From Bacteroidota bacterium (GTDB taxonomy: Bacteria > Bacteroidota > Bacteroidia > UBA8524), in assembly GCA_008933805.1 (NCBI GenBank), contig WBUH01000001.1, positions 372,001 to 436,000 on the forward strand: a stretch of DNA of 64,000 bases, written 5' to 3'. Shown piece by piece: positions 18,098-26,527 of this stretch. The stretch's first letter is position 1. Each line of letters opens with the position of its first letter. The notes below the pieces were generated by a model, which did not search any database, was not told where the DNA came from, and worked only from the letters and a program-made list of their open reading frames with translations. The position numbers and the translations under genes were made by a program.

Positions 18098-19144
18098 TTA
18101 CAATATCAACATAGCATCACCGTAGCAAAGGAAGCGGTATTTTTCTTTGATTGCTTCTTTGTAGGCTTCCATTAAGAAATCATAGTCAGCAAATGCAGCG
18201 GTTTGCATTAGCAAGGTTGATTCTGAAGGGTGGAAGTTGGTGATAAACGCGTTTGAAATTTTGAAATCGTAGGGAGGAAATACAAACTTATCCGTCCAGC
18301 CGCTTGAAGGGTTCAAACGGTTCATAGATGATACCGATGATTGCACGGCACGCATTACTGACGAACCCACCGCAACGATACGGCTTTTGTTATCAATGGC
18401 TTGGTTTACAATATCTGCCGTTTTTTGACCGATAGTGTAATTTTCAGAGTCCATTTTATGTTTGGTAAGGTCTTCAACCTCAACCTCTCTAAATGTACCC
18501 AAACCAATGTGCAGGGTAACATCGGCAAACTTTACTCCTTTGATTTCAAGACGCATCATCAACTCGCGAGAGAAGTGCAAACCTGCTGCCGGAGGAGCTA
18601 CTGCACCTTCTTCGGTAGCAAAAATGGTTTGGTAGCGGTCTTTGTCGTCTTTTTCAACGTCACGACCCAAGTATCTTGGTATTGGGGTTTCGCCCAGTTT
18701 TTCTACAAGGTTTCTAAACTCTTCGTCGGTACCGTCAAACAAAAAGCGGATGGTACGACCGCGTGAGGTAGTGTTATCCACTACTTCGGCTACTAAATCA
18801 TCGTTACCGAAGTATAGTTTATTACCCACCCTTATTTTACGGGCAGGGTCAACCAATACGTCCCATAAGCGCAATTCGTTGTTTAGCTCACGTAGCATAA
18901 ACACTTCAATTTTTGCACCTGTTTTTTCCTTATTACCGTATAAACGTGCAGGAAACACGCGGGTATTGTTTAAAATGAATACATCGTTTTCATCAAAGAT
19001 GTTAAGAATGTCTTTAAACAATTTGTGCTCAATAGTTTTTGTTTTGCGGTCAAGAACCATTAGGCGCGATTCATCGCGATTAGGAGCAGGGTGTTTAGCA
19101 ATTAGTGATTCGGGTAGGTTGTACTTAAACTGAGATAACTTCAT
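18098..19144 (-). CDS. queA: tRNA preQ1(34) S-adenosylmethionine ribosyltransferase-isomerase
   Basis: QueA transfers the ribosyl moiety of S-adenosylmethionine to preQ1 at tRNA position 34, giving epoxyqueuosine. Recognisable features are [37 protein letters not shown], the [12 protein letters not shown] segment, [16 protein letters not shown], the [16 protein letters not shown] stretch and [12 protein letters not shown]. The 348-residue length is standard. It has a well-formed Bacteroidota promoter upstream and a strong terminator downstream, so it is probably monocistronic. Confidence 0.97.
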   Translation of the reverse strand: MKLSQFKYNLPESLIAKHPAPNRDESRLMVLDRKTKTIEHKLFKDILNIFDENDVFILNNTRVFPARLYGNKEKTGAKIEVFMLRELNNELRLWDVLVDPARKIRVGNKLYFGNDDLVAEVVDNTTSRGRTIRFLFDGTDEEFRNLVEKLGETPIPRYLGRDVEKDDKDRYQTIFATEEGAVAPPAAGLHFSRELMMRLEIKGVKFADVTLHIGLGTFREVEVEDLTKHKMDSENYTIGQKTADIVNQAIDNKSRIVAVGSSVMRAVQSSVSSMNRLNPSSGWTDKFVFPPYDFKISNAFITNFHPSESTLLMQTAAFADYDFLMEAYKEAIKEKYRFLCYGDAMLIL

Positions 19145-19223
19145 CTAACTCTTGGGGTTTAGTGTGCTGCTATTCAGGCGTTTTGTAGTCGATAGACTAT
19201 ACTTAGCCCGAAATTAAAGCGCG

Positions 19224-19254
19224 CAAATATAGTGTTTTAGAATTTTAATAACAA
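19224..19254 (-). promoter_or_regulatory. queA promoter (-33 TTG, -7 TATATTTG)
   Basis: On the minus strand TATATTTG (19231-19224) matches TAnnTTTG exactly, and a TTG (19254-19252) stands 20 bases upstream of it. This is the expected -33/-7 arrangement of the Bacteroidota housekeeping promoter. It lies about 80 bases before the queA start. Confidence 0.7.
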
Positions 19255-19358
19255 TTTTACAGAACGATGATATAATAAAATCCCTATCTCGACAATTAGC
19301 CGTCCTTTGTCGATACCCTAACCCTATTTGAAAAACAAATTGTTTTCCTTTGTATGGC

Positions 19359-20636
19359 ATGAAACGTTTGCGGCTATTTATAAGATTATTAGGCGAAAGT
19401 ACCATTTTTGCCTTTCAGGCATTGTTGCTCAACAAGCTGCGCACTTTCCTTTCTATTTTGGGTATCACCATAGGCATTTTTGCCATTATCATGGTGTTGT
19501 CTATCACCAACTCATTAGAACGTAATATAAAAGACAGTATAAACTCATTAGGTACGGATGTTATTTACGTGCAAAAGTGGCCTTGGGGTTCTGACGACGG
19601 CGGCGAATACAAGTGGTGGAAATACATGAACCGCCCCAAGCCTCAGATACGTGAATTGTCAACCTTACAAAAAGCATTCACGGATAACAATACTGTGATG
19701 GCGATGGCTTTTATGCAATCCATATCTGGCAAAACCATTAAATACTTCTCAAACAGTTTGCAGGATGTGGATGGTATCGCCGTATCGCACGATTATGCAG
19801 TGGTAAATAACTTTGAGTTAGAATACGGCCGTTACTTTTCTGAGTTCGAATCAAAAAGCGGCAGCCCTTGTGTAATTATAGGGTACGATGTGTACGAAAA
19901 CCTTTTTGGTAATTCTGACCCGGTAGATAAAGAAGTGAATTACATGGGACGCAAAATGCGTGTAGTAGGGGTGGTAAAAAAACAAGGTCAAAGTGTTTTA
20001 GATATCGGGCTGGATGGTACAGTGATTGTTCCGGTAAATTGGTTGGCACAAGTGATGAGTTTGAGCGATAACCGCAGCGATCCGATGATTATGGTGCGTG
20101 CAGCTGAAGGCGTGCCTATGGATGCACTTGAAAATGAATTGAAAGGTAAAATGCGTTCAGTACGCAGGCTAAAACCAACCGAAGCAGACAACTTTGCACT
20201 GAATAAAATCACCATGATTTCAAGCCAGTTAGAGGGCTTGTTTTGGGCAGTAAACGTTGGTGGTTTCATTATCGGTATATTCTCGGTGTTGGTGGGCGGT
20301 TTTGGTATTGCTAATATTATGTTCGTATCTGTAAAAGAGCGAACCGGCCAAATAGGCATTCAAAAATCATTGGGCGCGCGCAATTCGTTTATCCTTGTTC
20401 AGTTTTTAACCGAGGCAGTAGTATTGTGTTTGCTGGGTGGATTGATAGGGGTAGGCTTGGTATTGGTGCTTACCAAAATAGCGGGTGCCGTATTAAATTT
20501 TAACCTGTTTTTGTCTATGGGGAACTTCATATTAGGTACTAGTATGTCGGTAATCATCGGCATCATCTCAGGGTTCATTCCTGCATGGCGGGCATCAAGG
20601 CTCGACCCTGTAGAGGCTATCCGTAGTAAAATATAA
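19359..20636 (+). CDS. ABC transporter permease, MacB/FtsX type
   Basis: The protein has an N-terminal membrane segment after KRLRLFIRLLGES (LSILGITIGIFAIIMVLSITN), a MacB-type periplasmic domain of about 200 residues and three C-terminal segments of the FtsX domain (GGFIIGIFSVLVGGFGIANIM, FLTEAVVLCLLGGLIGVGLV, GTSMSVIIGIISGF), ending PAWRASRLDPVEAIRSK. No ATPase gene is adjacent, so its partner must be encoded elsewhere. A TTG at 19350 could add three residues; the ATG at 19359 is preferred. Confidence 0.9.
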   Translation: MKRLRLFIRLLGESTIFAFQALLLNKLRTFLSILGITIGIFAIIMVLSITNSLERNIKDSINSLGTDVIYVQKWPWGSDDGGEYKWWKYMNRPKPQIRELSTLQKAFTDNNTVMAMAFMQSISGKTIKYFSNSLQDVDGIAVSHDYAVVNNFELEYGRYFSEFESKSGSPCVIIGYDVYENLFGNSDPVDKEVNYMGRKMRVVGVVKKQGQSVLDIGLDGTVIVPVNWLAQVMSLSDNRSDPMIMVRAAEGVPMDALENELKGKMRSVRRLKPTEADNFALNKITMISSQLEGLFWAVNVGGFIIGIFSVLVGGFGIANIMFVSVKERTGQIGIQKSLGARNSFILVQFLTEAVVLCLLGGLIGVGLVLVLTKIAGAVLNFNLFLSMGNFILGTSMSVIIGIISGFIPAWRASRLDPVEAIRSKI

Positions 20637-20687
20637 AATCTACAGCGTTTCGTTTTTCTTTTTCGGTATCAAAGTCATTTTAAAACA

Positions 20688-20730
20688 TGACGGATGTCAT
20701 AATCATTGCTTCTGCGTGCAGGTAATTTTG
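20688..20730 (+). promoter_or_regulatory. FNR-type palindrome and -7 element upstream of the 20762 gene
   Basis: TGAC-GGAT-GTCA (20688-20699; one more A/T pair extends the palindrome) is centred at 20693.5. TAATTTTG (20723-20730) is an exact -7 match. The centre-to-G distance is 36.5 bp. This equals the other three sites of this locus and fits a class II activator about 41.5 bp upstream of the transcript start. Confidence 0.75.
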
Positions 20731-20761
20731 CTTGCTGTAAACCATAGTAAACAATACTCGT

Positions 20762-21160
20762 ATGACAACCCAAGCAAAAAGCAATCGCAAACATATTTCT
20801 GATTTACATTTTGAAAATAAGGTACACTTTAATGAATTGGTATTTTACAGGCAAGAGTTGGAACTGTTGAAAAACCGTTTGGAAGAGTTGGCGGCCCGTA
20901 ACACAAAAACGGAGGTGGCAGCTCGTATTGAGCAGTTTCAGAATCAGTTTATCAGGCAAGAGGAAGTAAATGATGAATTGCGCCATAAAATAACCGTGCA
21001 TCAGGAAAAACTGGTTAATTATGCCAAAGAAAACCCGGTGGCCATAGATAGGGTGTTGTTTGATAATAACGATGAGCTGGCCAATGAGATAGTTCGTTAC
21101 GGAGAACTATACAAAGAAATGAGAGACGGCTTTTACCGTTCTGTAGCCGAGTGGTTATAG
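20762..21160 (+). CDS. Conserved-looking coiled-coil protein of unknown function in the cbb3 locus
   Basis: The 132-residue, highly charged soluble protein has no signal peptide or cysteine. Residues about 25-85 read as a long amphipathic coiled coil (ELELLKNRLEELAARNTKTE, then EVNDELRHKITVHQEKLV). It is followed 42 bases later by ccoI on the same strand and is probably cotranscribed with it. The upstream region has an FNR-type site with the same geometry as the one before ccoNO. This suggests it is made under low oxygen and works with, or alongside, the cbb3 oxidase. I do not recognise the family. Confidence 0.75.
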   Translation: MTTQAKSNRKHISDLHFENKVHFNELVFYRQELELLKNRLEELAARNTKTEVAARIEQFQNQFIRQEEVNDELRHKITVHQEKLVNYAKENPVAIDRVLFDNNDELANEIVRYGELYKEMRDGFYRSVAEWL

Positions 21161-21202
21161 TCCACGGCAAATTCAATCTAACAACCCTAAACAAATTTTC
21201 AC

Positions 21203-23632
21203 ATGTCTTCAGTACTAAATGCCACTAAGCAGGCAGTACTTTGTTACCACTGCGGCGACGAAGTAAAGAACGGAGCTTTGCACTACGATGAAAAATCGTT
21301 TTGTTGTGATGGTTGCAAAACCGTGTACAGTATTTTGCAACAAAACAACCTGTGCAATTATTACAACATTGAGCAAACGCCGGGTAATGCTATAAAAACA
21401 GCGATAAGCGAAAGCAAGTTTGCGTTTTTAGAACTGCCTGAAATACAAGAACAGCTACACGATTTTAATGATGGTAAAACCGCAAGGGTAACTTTTTATA
21501 TCCCTGCGGTGCATTGCAGCTCGTGTATTTGGTTGCTTGAGAAACTATACCGCCTCAATGCGGGTATCACTTCGTCACGTATTGATTTTGTACGTAAACA
21601 ATTATCCATCGTTTATAAGCCTGCTGAAATTTCGTTAAAGCAACTAGTAGTGCTGCTATCTCAATTGGGCTATGAGCCTTTGTTGAGTTTGAACGATGTG
21701 GTGAAGAAAAACGATAAAAGCACTCAGCGTTCACTTATCAAAAAAATTGCAGTAGCAGGCTTTTGTTTTGGCAATATTATGCTGTTGAGCTTCCCCGAAT
21801 ATTTTGGGTTTGATAGCTATTCGCGGCAAAACTTCCCGCTGCTTTTCAATGCCCTCAATATTGTATTGGCATTACCCGTGTTCTTTTACAGCGGGTGGAT
21901 GTACATCACATCGGCCATAAAAGGCATTCGCAGCCGCTACATAAATATTGACGTTCCTCTTGCATTGGGTATCGTTGTATTATTGGTTCGCAGCTTGTAC
22001 GAAGTGATTGCAGAGGTGGGTCCGGGTTATTTTGATACCTTGGCCGGACTTATCTTCTTTTTGTTGGTAGGCAAGTGGTTTCAAAGCCGCACGTATGATT
22101 TTTTATCGTTTGAGCGAGATTACAAATCCTACTTTCCATTGGCCGTTACTACCATCGTATCGGGTAAAGAAAAATCAATCCCCGCAGGGCAAATACAAAA
22201 AGGCCAACGCTTGCTGATACGCCACGGTGAGTTAATTCCTGCCGATGGTATTTTGATGCGAGGCACTGCCAGCATTGATTACAGCTTTGTAACGGGAGAG
22301 ACCCAACCCATTGATAAGGTACTGGGCGAGGTGGTGTTTGCAGGCGGCAGGCAAATGGGTGCCGCCATTGAAGTTGAAGTGGTGAAGGAAGTATCGCAAA
22401 GTTACCTTACCCAATTATGGAACAACGATGCGTTTAAGAAAGTCGATACCAGTCGCTTGGTTAGCTTTTCTGATACCGTAAGCAGGTATTTTACAATCGT
22501 ATTGATTACCCTTGCCATTGGTACAGCATTGTTTTGGTTAGTAATGGGCGATGGGGGCAAAGCATGGGGTGCATTTACCGCCATACTTATTATAGCCTGC
22601 CCTTGTGCACTGGCTCTTTCTACCCCGTTTACAATGGGCAATGCATTACGCATTTTGGGCAAGAACCGGTTTTACTTAAAAAACTCGGCAGTAGTTGAAA
22701 AAATAGCCCATACCAACCACATTGTGTTTGACAAAACAGGCACATTAACCCAAAACAACGGTCAGCAAATAACCTTCACAGGGGTTTTAGGTGAGGATGA
22801 AAAACAGTGGATTGCAGCCATCACCAAAAGTAGTGCGCACCCATTGAGTAGGGGGATATACGAAAATCTTATGCTAACCAACCCTCCACAACCCGAAAGT
22901 TGTGAAGAGGTGGCAGGTAAAGGAATGTACGGTGTGGTTGAAGGTAATACTGTTTTGATTGGAAGTGCTTCGTTTATGGGAATTGCTCCCACAAAAGAAA
23001 ACGCAGGCTCTTTTGAGGCAACCACCACCAAAGTGTATGTGCAGATAAACAATGTACCCAAGGGCTATTACACCTTTACCAATAAGTACAGGCAAGGTGT
23101 AGAGCCACTTACAAAAGAGTTGGACAACGATTATGAGTTGCACGTGCTTTCAGGAGATAATGATGGTGAACGGGAAGCTCTTACCCAATGGTTTAATAGC
23201 CGTAACCTTCACTTTAATTGTAAGCCCCAGCAAAAGCTTGATTTTGTGCAAAGCCTGCAAACCGGTAATGCACAGGTAATGATGATAGGCGACGGCTTGA
23301 ACGATGCCGGAGCATTGAAGCAAAGCGATGTAGGCGTGGCGCTTACGGATGAGGTGAGCAATTTTACCCCTGCTTGCGATGCCGTACTGGATGCAGTTGA
23401 ATTGGAGCGCTTTCCTGTGTTTTTAAAATTCACGAAGCGTTGCGTAACGGTTATTCACAGCAGCTTTGGAATATCGGTGCTGTATAACTTGGTGGGATTG
23501 TACTTTGCGGTGCAGGGCACTATGAGCCCGTTGGTGGCTGCTATACTTATGCCATTAAGTTCAGTAACGGTAGTGAGCTTTACCACTGGTTTAACCAACA
23601 TTTTTGCAAAACGATTGAAGTTATTAAAATAG
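21203..23632 (+). CDS. ccoI: Copper-translocating P1B-type ATPase for cbb3 oxidase assembly (CcoI/FixI)
   Basis: This 809-residue P-type ATPase has an N-terminal cysteine-rich metal-binding region (CYHCGDE, CCDGC), an HMA-like domain with CSSC, membrane helices, the metal-channel CPC in IACPCALALS, the phosphorylation site DKTGTLT, the HP motif in SSAHPLSRG and the hinge MIGDGLNDAGALKQSDVG. The presence of ccoS, ccoNO, ccoQ, ccoP, ccoG and ccoH next to it identifies it as CcoI. CcoI exports copper for CuB insertion into the oxidase. It is likely cotranscribed with the preceding coiled-coil gene and ccoS. Confidence 0.95.
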   Translation: MSSVLNATKQAVLCYHCGDEVKNGALHYDEKSFCCDGCKTVYSILQQNNLCNYYNIEQTPGNAIKTAISESKFAFLELPEIQEQLHDFNDGKTARVTFYIPAVHCSSCIWLLEKLYRLNAGITSSRIDFVRKQLSIVYKPAEISLKQLVVLLSQLGYEPLLSLNDVVKKNDKSTQRSLIKKIAVAGFCFGNIMLLSFPEYFGFDSYSRQNFPLLFNALNIVLALPVFFYSGWMYITSAIKGIRSRYINIDVPLALGIVVLLVRSLYEVIAEVGPGYFDTLAGLIFFLLVGKWFQSRTYDFLSFERDYKSYFPLAVTTIVSGKEKSIPAGQIQKGQRLLIRHGELIPADGILMRGTASIDYSFVTGETQPIDKVLGEVVFAGGRQMGAAIEVEVVKEVSQSYLTQLWNNDAFKKVDTSRLVSFSDTVSRYFTIVLITLAIGTALFWLVMGDGGKAWGAFTAILIIACPCALALSTPFTMGNALRILGKNRFYLKNSAVVEKIAHTNHIVFDKTGTLTQNNGQQITFTGVLGEDEKQWIAAITKSSAHPLSRGIYENLMLTNPPQPESCEEVAGKGMYGVVEGNTVLIGSASFMGIAPTKENAGSFEATTTKVYVQINNVPKGYYTFTNKYRQGVEPLTKELDNDYELHVLSGDNDGEREALTQWFNSRNLHFNCKPQQKLDFVQSLQTGNAQVMMIGDGLNDAGALKQSDVGVALTDEVSNFTPACDAVLDAVELERFPVFLKFTKRCVTVIHSSFGISVLYNLVGLYFAVQGTMSPLVAAILMPLSSVTVVSFTTGLTNIFAKRLKLLK

Positions 23633-23699
23633 CTTTTAGCTATTAGCGGTTGGCCTTTAGCAAACAAGTCAACAGCTAACAGCCAAAGGCCAAAAGCCA
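23631..23699 (+). repeat. Long imperfect hairpin between ccoI and ccoS
   Basis: An arm made of AGC/TTTAGC units at 23631-23654 can pair with the arm at 23676-23699. Most mismatches correspond to A-for-G exchanges that leave G-U or near pairs. There is no T-run, so it is more likely an RNA-processing or stability element, or an interspersed repeat, than a terminator. Confidence 0.45.
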
Positions 23700-23705
23700 T
23701 AAAAA

Positions 23706-23888
23706 ATGACTGTAATATTTATATTGATTGGATGCAGCCTTGTATTGGCACTGGTGTTTTTAGGTGCCTTTTTTTGGAGCATTAAAAGCGGCCAAAACGA
23801 CGACCTTGTTACACCCGGCTACCGCGTACTTTTTGAGGACGACAATAAAGAACAGCAAGCTGAACAACCTGAGCCGACTGTGCAATGA
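23706..23888 (+). CDS. ccoS: cbb3-type cytochrome oxidase assembly protein CcoS
   Basis: A 60-residue protein with a single N-terminal membrane helix (VIFILIGCSLVLALVFLGAFFWSI split across residues 3-26), followed by the typical CcoS SGQNDDLVTPGYRVLFEDD segment and an acidic tail. CcoS is needed for maturation of the CcoN subunit with its haem b and CuB cofactors. It follows ccoI and is closed by a terminator hairpin before ccoNO. Confidence 0.92.
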   Translation: MTVIFILIGCSLVLALVFLGAFFWSIKSGQNDDLVTPGYRVLFEDDNKEQQAEQPEPTVQ

Positions 23889-23927
23889 GGTTGTAAGGTA
23901 AGTGCACACAAAAAATAAATTGACTAT

Positions 23928-23975
23928 ACGGCGTGAAGGCAATACGAATGTGCCTTTGCGCCGTTTTGGTTTTTA
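23928..23975 (+). terminator. Intrinsic terminator after ccoS
   Basis: A 14-bp stem with two G-U pairs (23928-23941 with 23951-23964, 9-base loop) is followed by a T-rich run interrupted by GG. It separates the ccoI-ccoS unit from the independently promoted ccoNO unit. Confidence 0.75.
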
Positions 23976-23998
23976 TTCAGAGATAGGTCGGTGAAACC

Positions 23999-24063
23999 TG
24001 ACCAAAGTCATATATCGGTTTGATGACCGTCATTTTAATCACCTGCCCGTAATGGCAACTTTG
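23999..24063 (+). promoter_or_regulatory. Two tandem FNR-type sites and -7 element upstream of ccoNO
   Basis: Site 1 is TGAC-CAAA-GTCA (23999-24010, centre 24004.5). Site 2 is TGAT-GACC-GTCA (24021-24032, centre 24026.5), exactly 22 bp (two helical turns) downstream. A -7-like CAACTTTG (one mismatch to TAnnTTTG) ends at 24063, 36.5 bp from the centre of site 2. No -33 TTTG is present, as expected if the promoter depends on an activator. Confidence 0.75.
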
Positions 24064-24115
24064 CCCCTGTGTTTAGTGCGCTTTGCACACAATAACCTAA
24101 AAAATAAGACCTTTT

Positions 24116-26320
24116 ATGAGCCAGGTAGAAAAGTTTAACTACGACAACCGCATCGTCCGCAATTTTATCATTGCAACGGTGGTGTTTGGTATTGTGGGGA
24201 TGACTGTAGGGCTATTAATTGCCTTTCAGCTCGTTACCCCCAACCTTAATTTAACCCAGTACGGAACTTTCGGGCGTATCCGTCCGCTGCACACCAATGC
24301 AGTAATTTTTGCCTTTGTGGGCAATGCCATTTTTGCAGGGGTGTACTACTCGCTGCAACGATTGCTTAAAACCCGTATGTTTAGCGATGCCCTAAGTAAT
24401 ATTCACTTTTGGGGTTGGCAGTTAATTATTCTCGCCGCGGCCATTACCTTACCATTAGGTATCACCACATCTAAAGAATACGCTGAACTTGAATGGCCTA
24501 TAGATATTGCCATTACACTGGTGTGGGTAGTATTTGGTATAAATATGTTCGGTACCATACTTAAACGCCGTGAACGACATCTGTACGTAGCCATTTGGTT
24601 TTATATAGCCACTTTTGTTACTGTGGCTGTTTTGCACATAGTAAACAGCTTCGAGTTACCTGTAACCTTCTTTAAAAGCTACTCATGGTATGCCGGTGTG
24701 CAAGATGCGCTGGTGCAATGGTGGTACGGACACAATGCGGTTGCGTTTTTCTTAACCACACCGTTTTTGGGACTGATGTATTACTTCTTGCCTAAAATGG
24801 CAAACCGTCCAGTGTATTCATACAAACTTTCGATACTTCACTTTTGGGCACTGATATTTATCTATATATGGGCGGGCCCTCACCACTTGTTATACTCTTC
24901 GTTACCAGATTGGGCACAATCACTGGGCGTTGTATTCTCAATCATGTTGATTGCTCCTTCTTGGGGTGGAATGCTAAACGGTTTGCTTACCCTTCGCGGG
25001 GCTTGGGACAAAGTGCGTGAGGACCCTTTGCTTAAATTTATGGTGGTAGGTGTTACTGCCTACGGTATGGCCACTTTTGAAGGCCCCATGCTTTCGCTTA
25101 AAAACGTAAACGCTATTGCACACTTTACCGATTGGATTGTAGCACACGTACACGTGGGTGCGTTGGGCTGGAACGGTTTCTTAACCTTTGCCATGCTGTA
25201 CTACATCATCCCTAAAATTTACGGTACCAAGTTGTACTCAGTAAAAATGGCTTCTACCCACTTTTGGTTGGGCACATTAGGGATTTTGTTCTATGCAATT
25301 CCGATGTACTGGAACGGTTTTACACAAGGTATGATGTGGACTTACTTCACTCCTGACGGACGTTTAGAGTTCCCTAACTTCTTAAGTACAGTAACCCAGT
25401 TAATTCCAATGTATGCGGTGCGCGGTATAGGTGGCGCCTTATACTTATCAGGTGTGTTCTTGATGACTTACAACTTGGTGAAAACTGCAAAAAGCGGCAG
25501 TTTGGTTGCCAACGAAGCCGCTGAAGCGCCTGCACTTGAAAAGAACTTTGTACCACACGGCAGCGATGGTTACTGGCACCGTTGGGTTGAACGTAAACCC
25601 ATGCAAATGTTGTTCTGGTCGTTGGTAGTGATTTTGATTGGTACTGCTATTGAGTTAGTTCCTACCTTCTTGGTAAAATCAAACGTACCTACTATAGCCA
25701 GTGTAAAACCTTACACCCCGCTTGAATTGGAAGGCCGCGATTTGTATATACGTGAAGGTTGCAACAACTGCCACTCACAATTAATACGCCCTTTCCGTAG
25801 CGAAACAGAACGTTACGGCGATTATTCAAAATCTGGTGAGTATGTGTACGACCATCCTTTCTTGTGGGGTAGTAAACGTACCGGACCCGATTTGCACCGC
25901 GAAGGTGTGGGTAGCTTGAAAAAGGGTGACGATTGGCACTACAGCCACTTGATGGACCCACAGTCAACCTCGCCGGGTTCTATCATGCCTAAATACAACT
26001 GGCTGGCTACTCAAGCGCTGAATACAGAGAACACTGCTGATAAAATTAATGCAATGCGCAAGTTGGGAGTGCCTTACCCTGCCGGTTATGAAAATGAAGC
26101 AATGGCCGATTTGCAAAAGCAAGCCGACAGCATTGTAGTTTCATTAAACAAAAGCGGTATTGCCGGTGAAACCGATGACAACGGTAACACGATTACCCCA
26201 CTTAATAAAACAGAAATAGTAGCCATTATTGCCTACCTGCAACGTTTGGGTAAAGATGTATCGCCCGAGGCTTCGCAAAGCTTTCAAATGAGTTTCCAAC
26301 GTCAAACCTCACAAAAATAA
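24116..26320 (+). CDS. ccoNO: cbb3-type cytochrome c oxidase, CcoN-CcoO fusion
   Basis: This 734-residue protein joins the catalytic subunit I and the monohaem subunit II. The CcoN part (about 1-480) has multiple membrane helices with the haem b and CuB histidines in RPLHTNAVIFAFVGN, WWYGHNAVAFF, WAGPHHLLYSS and IVAHVHVGALGW. A linker then leads to a membrane anchor (MLFWSLVVILIGTAIELV) and the CcoO part with the c-haem motif CNNCH (about residue 548), SETERYGDYSKSGEYVYD and PGSIMPKY. Fused CcoNO is common in Bacteroidota. It reduces oxygen to water with high affinity. Two FNR-type sites precede it. Confidence 0.97.
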   Translation: MSQVEKFNYDNRIVRNFIIATVVFGIVGMTVGLLIAFQLVTPNLNLTQYGTFGRIRPLHTNAVIFAFVGNAIFAGVYYSLQRLLKTRMFSDALSNIHFWGWQLIILAAAITLPLGITTSKEYAELEWPIDIAITLVWVVFGINMFGTILKRRERHLYVAIWFYIATFVTVAVLHIVNSFELPVTFFKSYSWYAGVQDALVQWWYGHNAVAFFLTTPFLGLMYYFLPKMANRPVYSYKLSILHFWALIFIYIWAGPHHLLYSSLPDWAQSLGVVFSIMLIAPSWGGMLNGLLTLRGAWDKVREDPLLKFMVVGVTAYGMATFEGPMLSLKNVNAIAHFTDWIVAHVHVGALGWNGFLTFAMLYYIIPKIYGTKLYSVKMASTHFWLGTLGILFYAIPMYWNGFTQGMMWTYFTPDGRLEFPNFLSTVTQLIPMYAVRGIGGALYLSGVFLMTYNLVKTAKSGSLVANEAAEAPALEKNFVPHGSDGYWHRWVERKPMQMLFWSLVVILIGTAIELVPTFLVKSNVPTIASVKPYTPLELEGRDLYIREGCNNCHSQLIRPFRSETERYGDYSKSGEYVYDHPFLWGSKRTGPDLHREGVGSLKKGDDWHYSHLMDPQSTSPGSIMPKYNWLATQALNTENTADKINAMRKLGVPYPAGYENEAMADLQKQADSIVVSLNKSGIAGETDDNGNTITPLNKTEIVAIIAYLQRLGKDVSPEASQSFQMSFQRQTSQK

Positions 26321-26331
26321 AACCCTAAGCC

Positions 26332-26505
26332 ATGTTTAAGCAGTTTTTAAAAGTAGTTGAAGGGGCCGATTTCTATATGGTTACTTCGTTTCTCATCTTC
26401 CTTATGTTTTTTATCGCTGTTACCGTTTGGTTATTAAGGGTTGATAAAGACTATATCGAACGCTCGAAACGGGTACCCTTGAATGATGAAGGCGGAAATC
26501 AATAA
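26332..26505 (+). CDS. CcoQ/FixQ-like small cbb3 subunit
   Basis: A 57-residue frame begins 11 bases after ccoNO. It has one membrane helix (VTSFLIFLMFFIAVTVWLL, about residues 17-35) and a charged tail (RVDKDYIERSKRVPL). This is the organisation of the CcoQ/FixQ subunit that stabilises the cbb3 complex, and its place between ccoNO and ccoP is the canonical position for CcoQ. Confidence 0.85.
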   Translation: MFKQFLKVVEGADFYMVTSFLIFLMFFIAVTVWLLRVDKDYIERSKRVPLNDEGGNQ

Positions 26506-26527
26506 TCACCAAAAAAGAGAATCGTTT

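Noticed and set aside
24023-24033. 11-bp palindrome ATGAC-C-GTCAT before ccoNO read as a different operator
   Set aside because: The same bases read as TGAT-GACC-GTCA give the N4 spacing shared by the other sites and the 36.5-bp offset, so the N4 reading was preferred.
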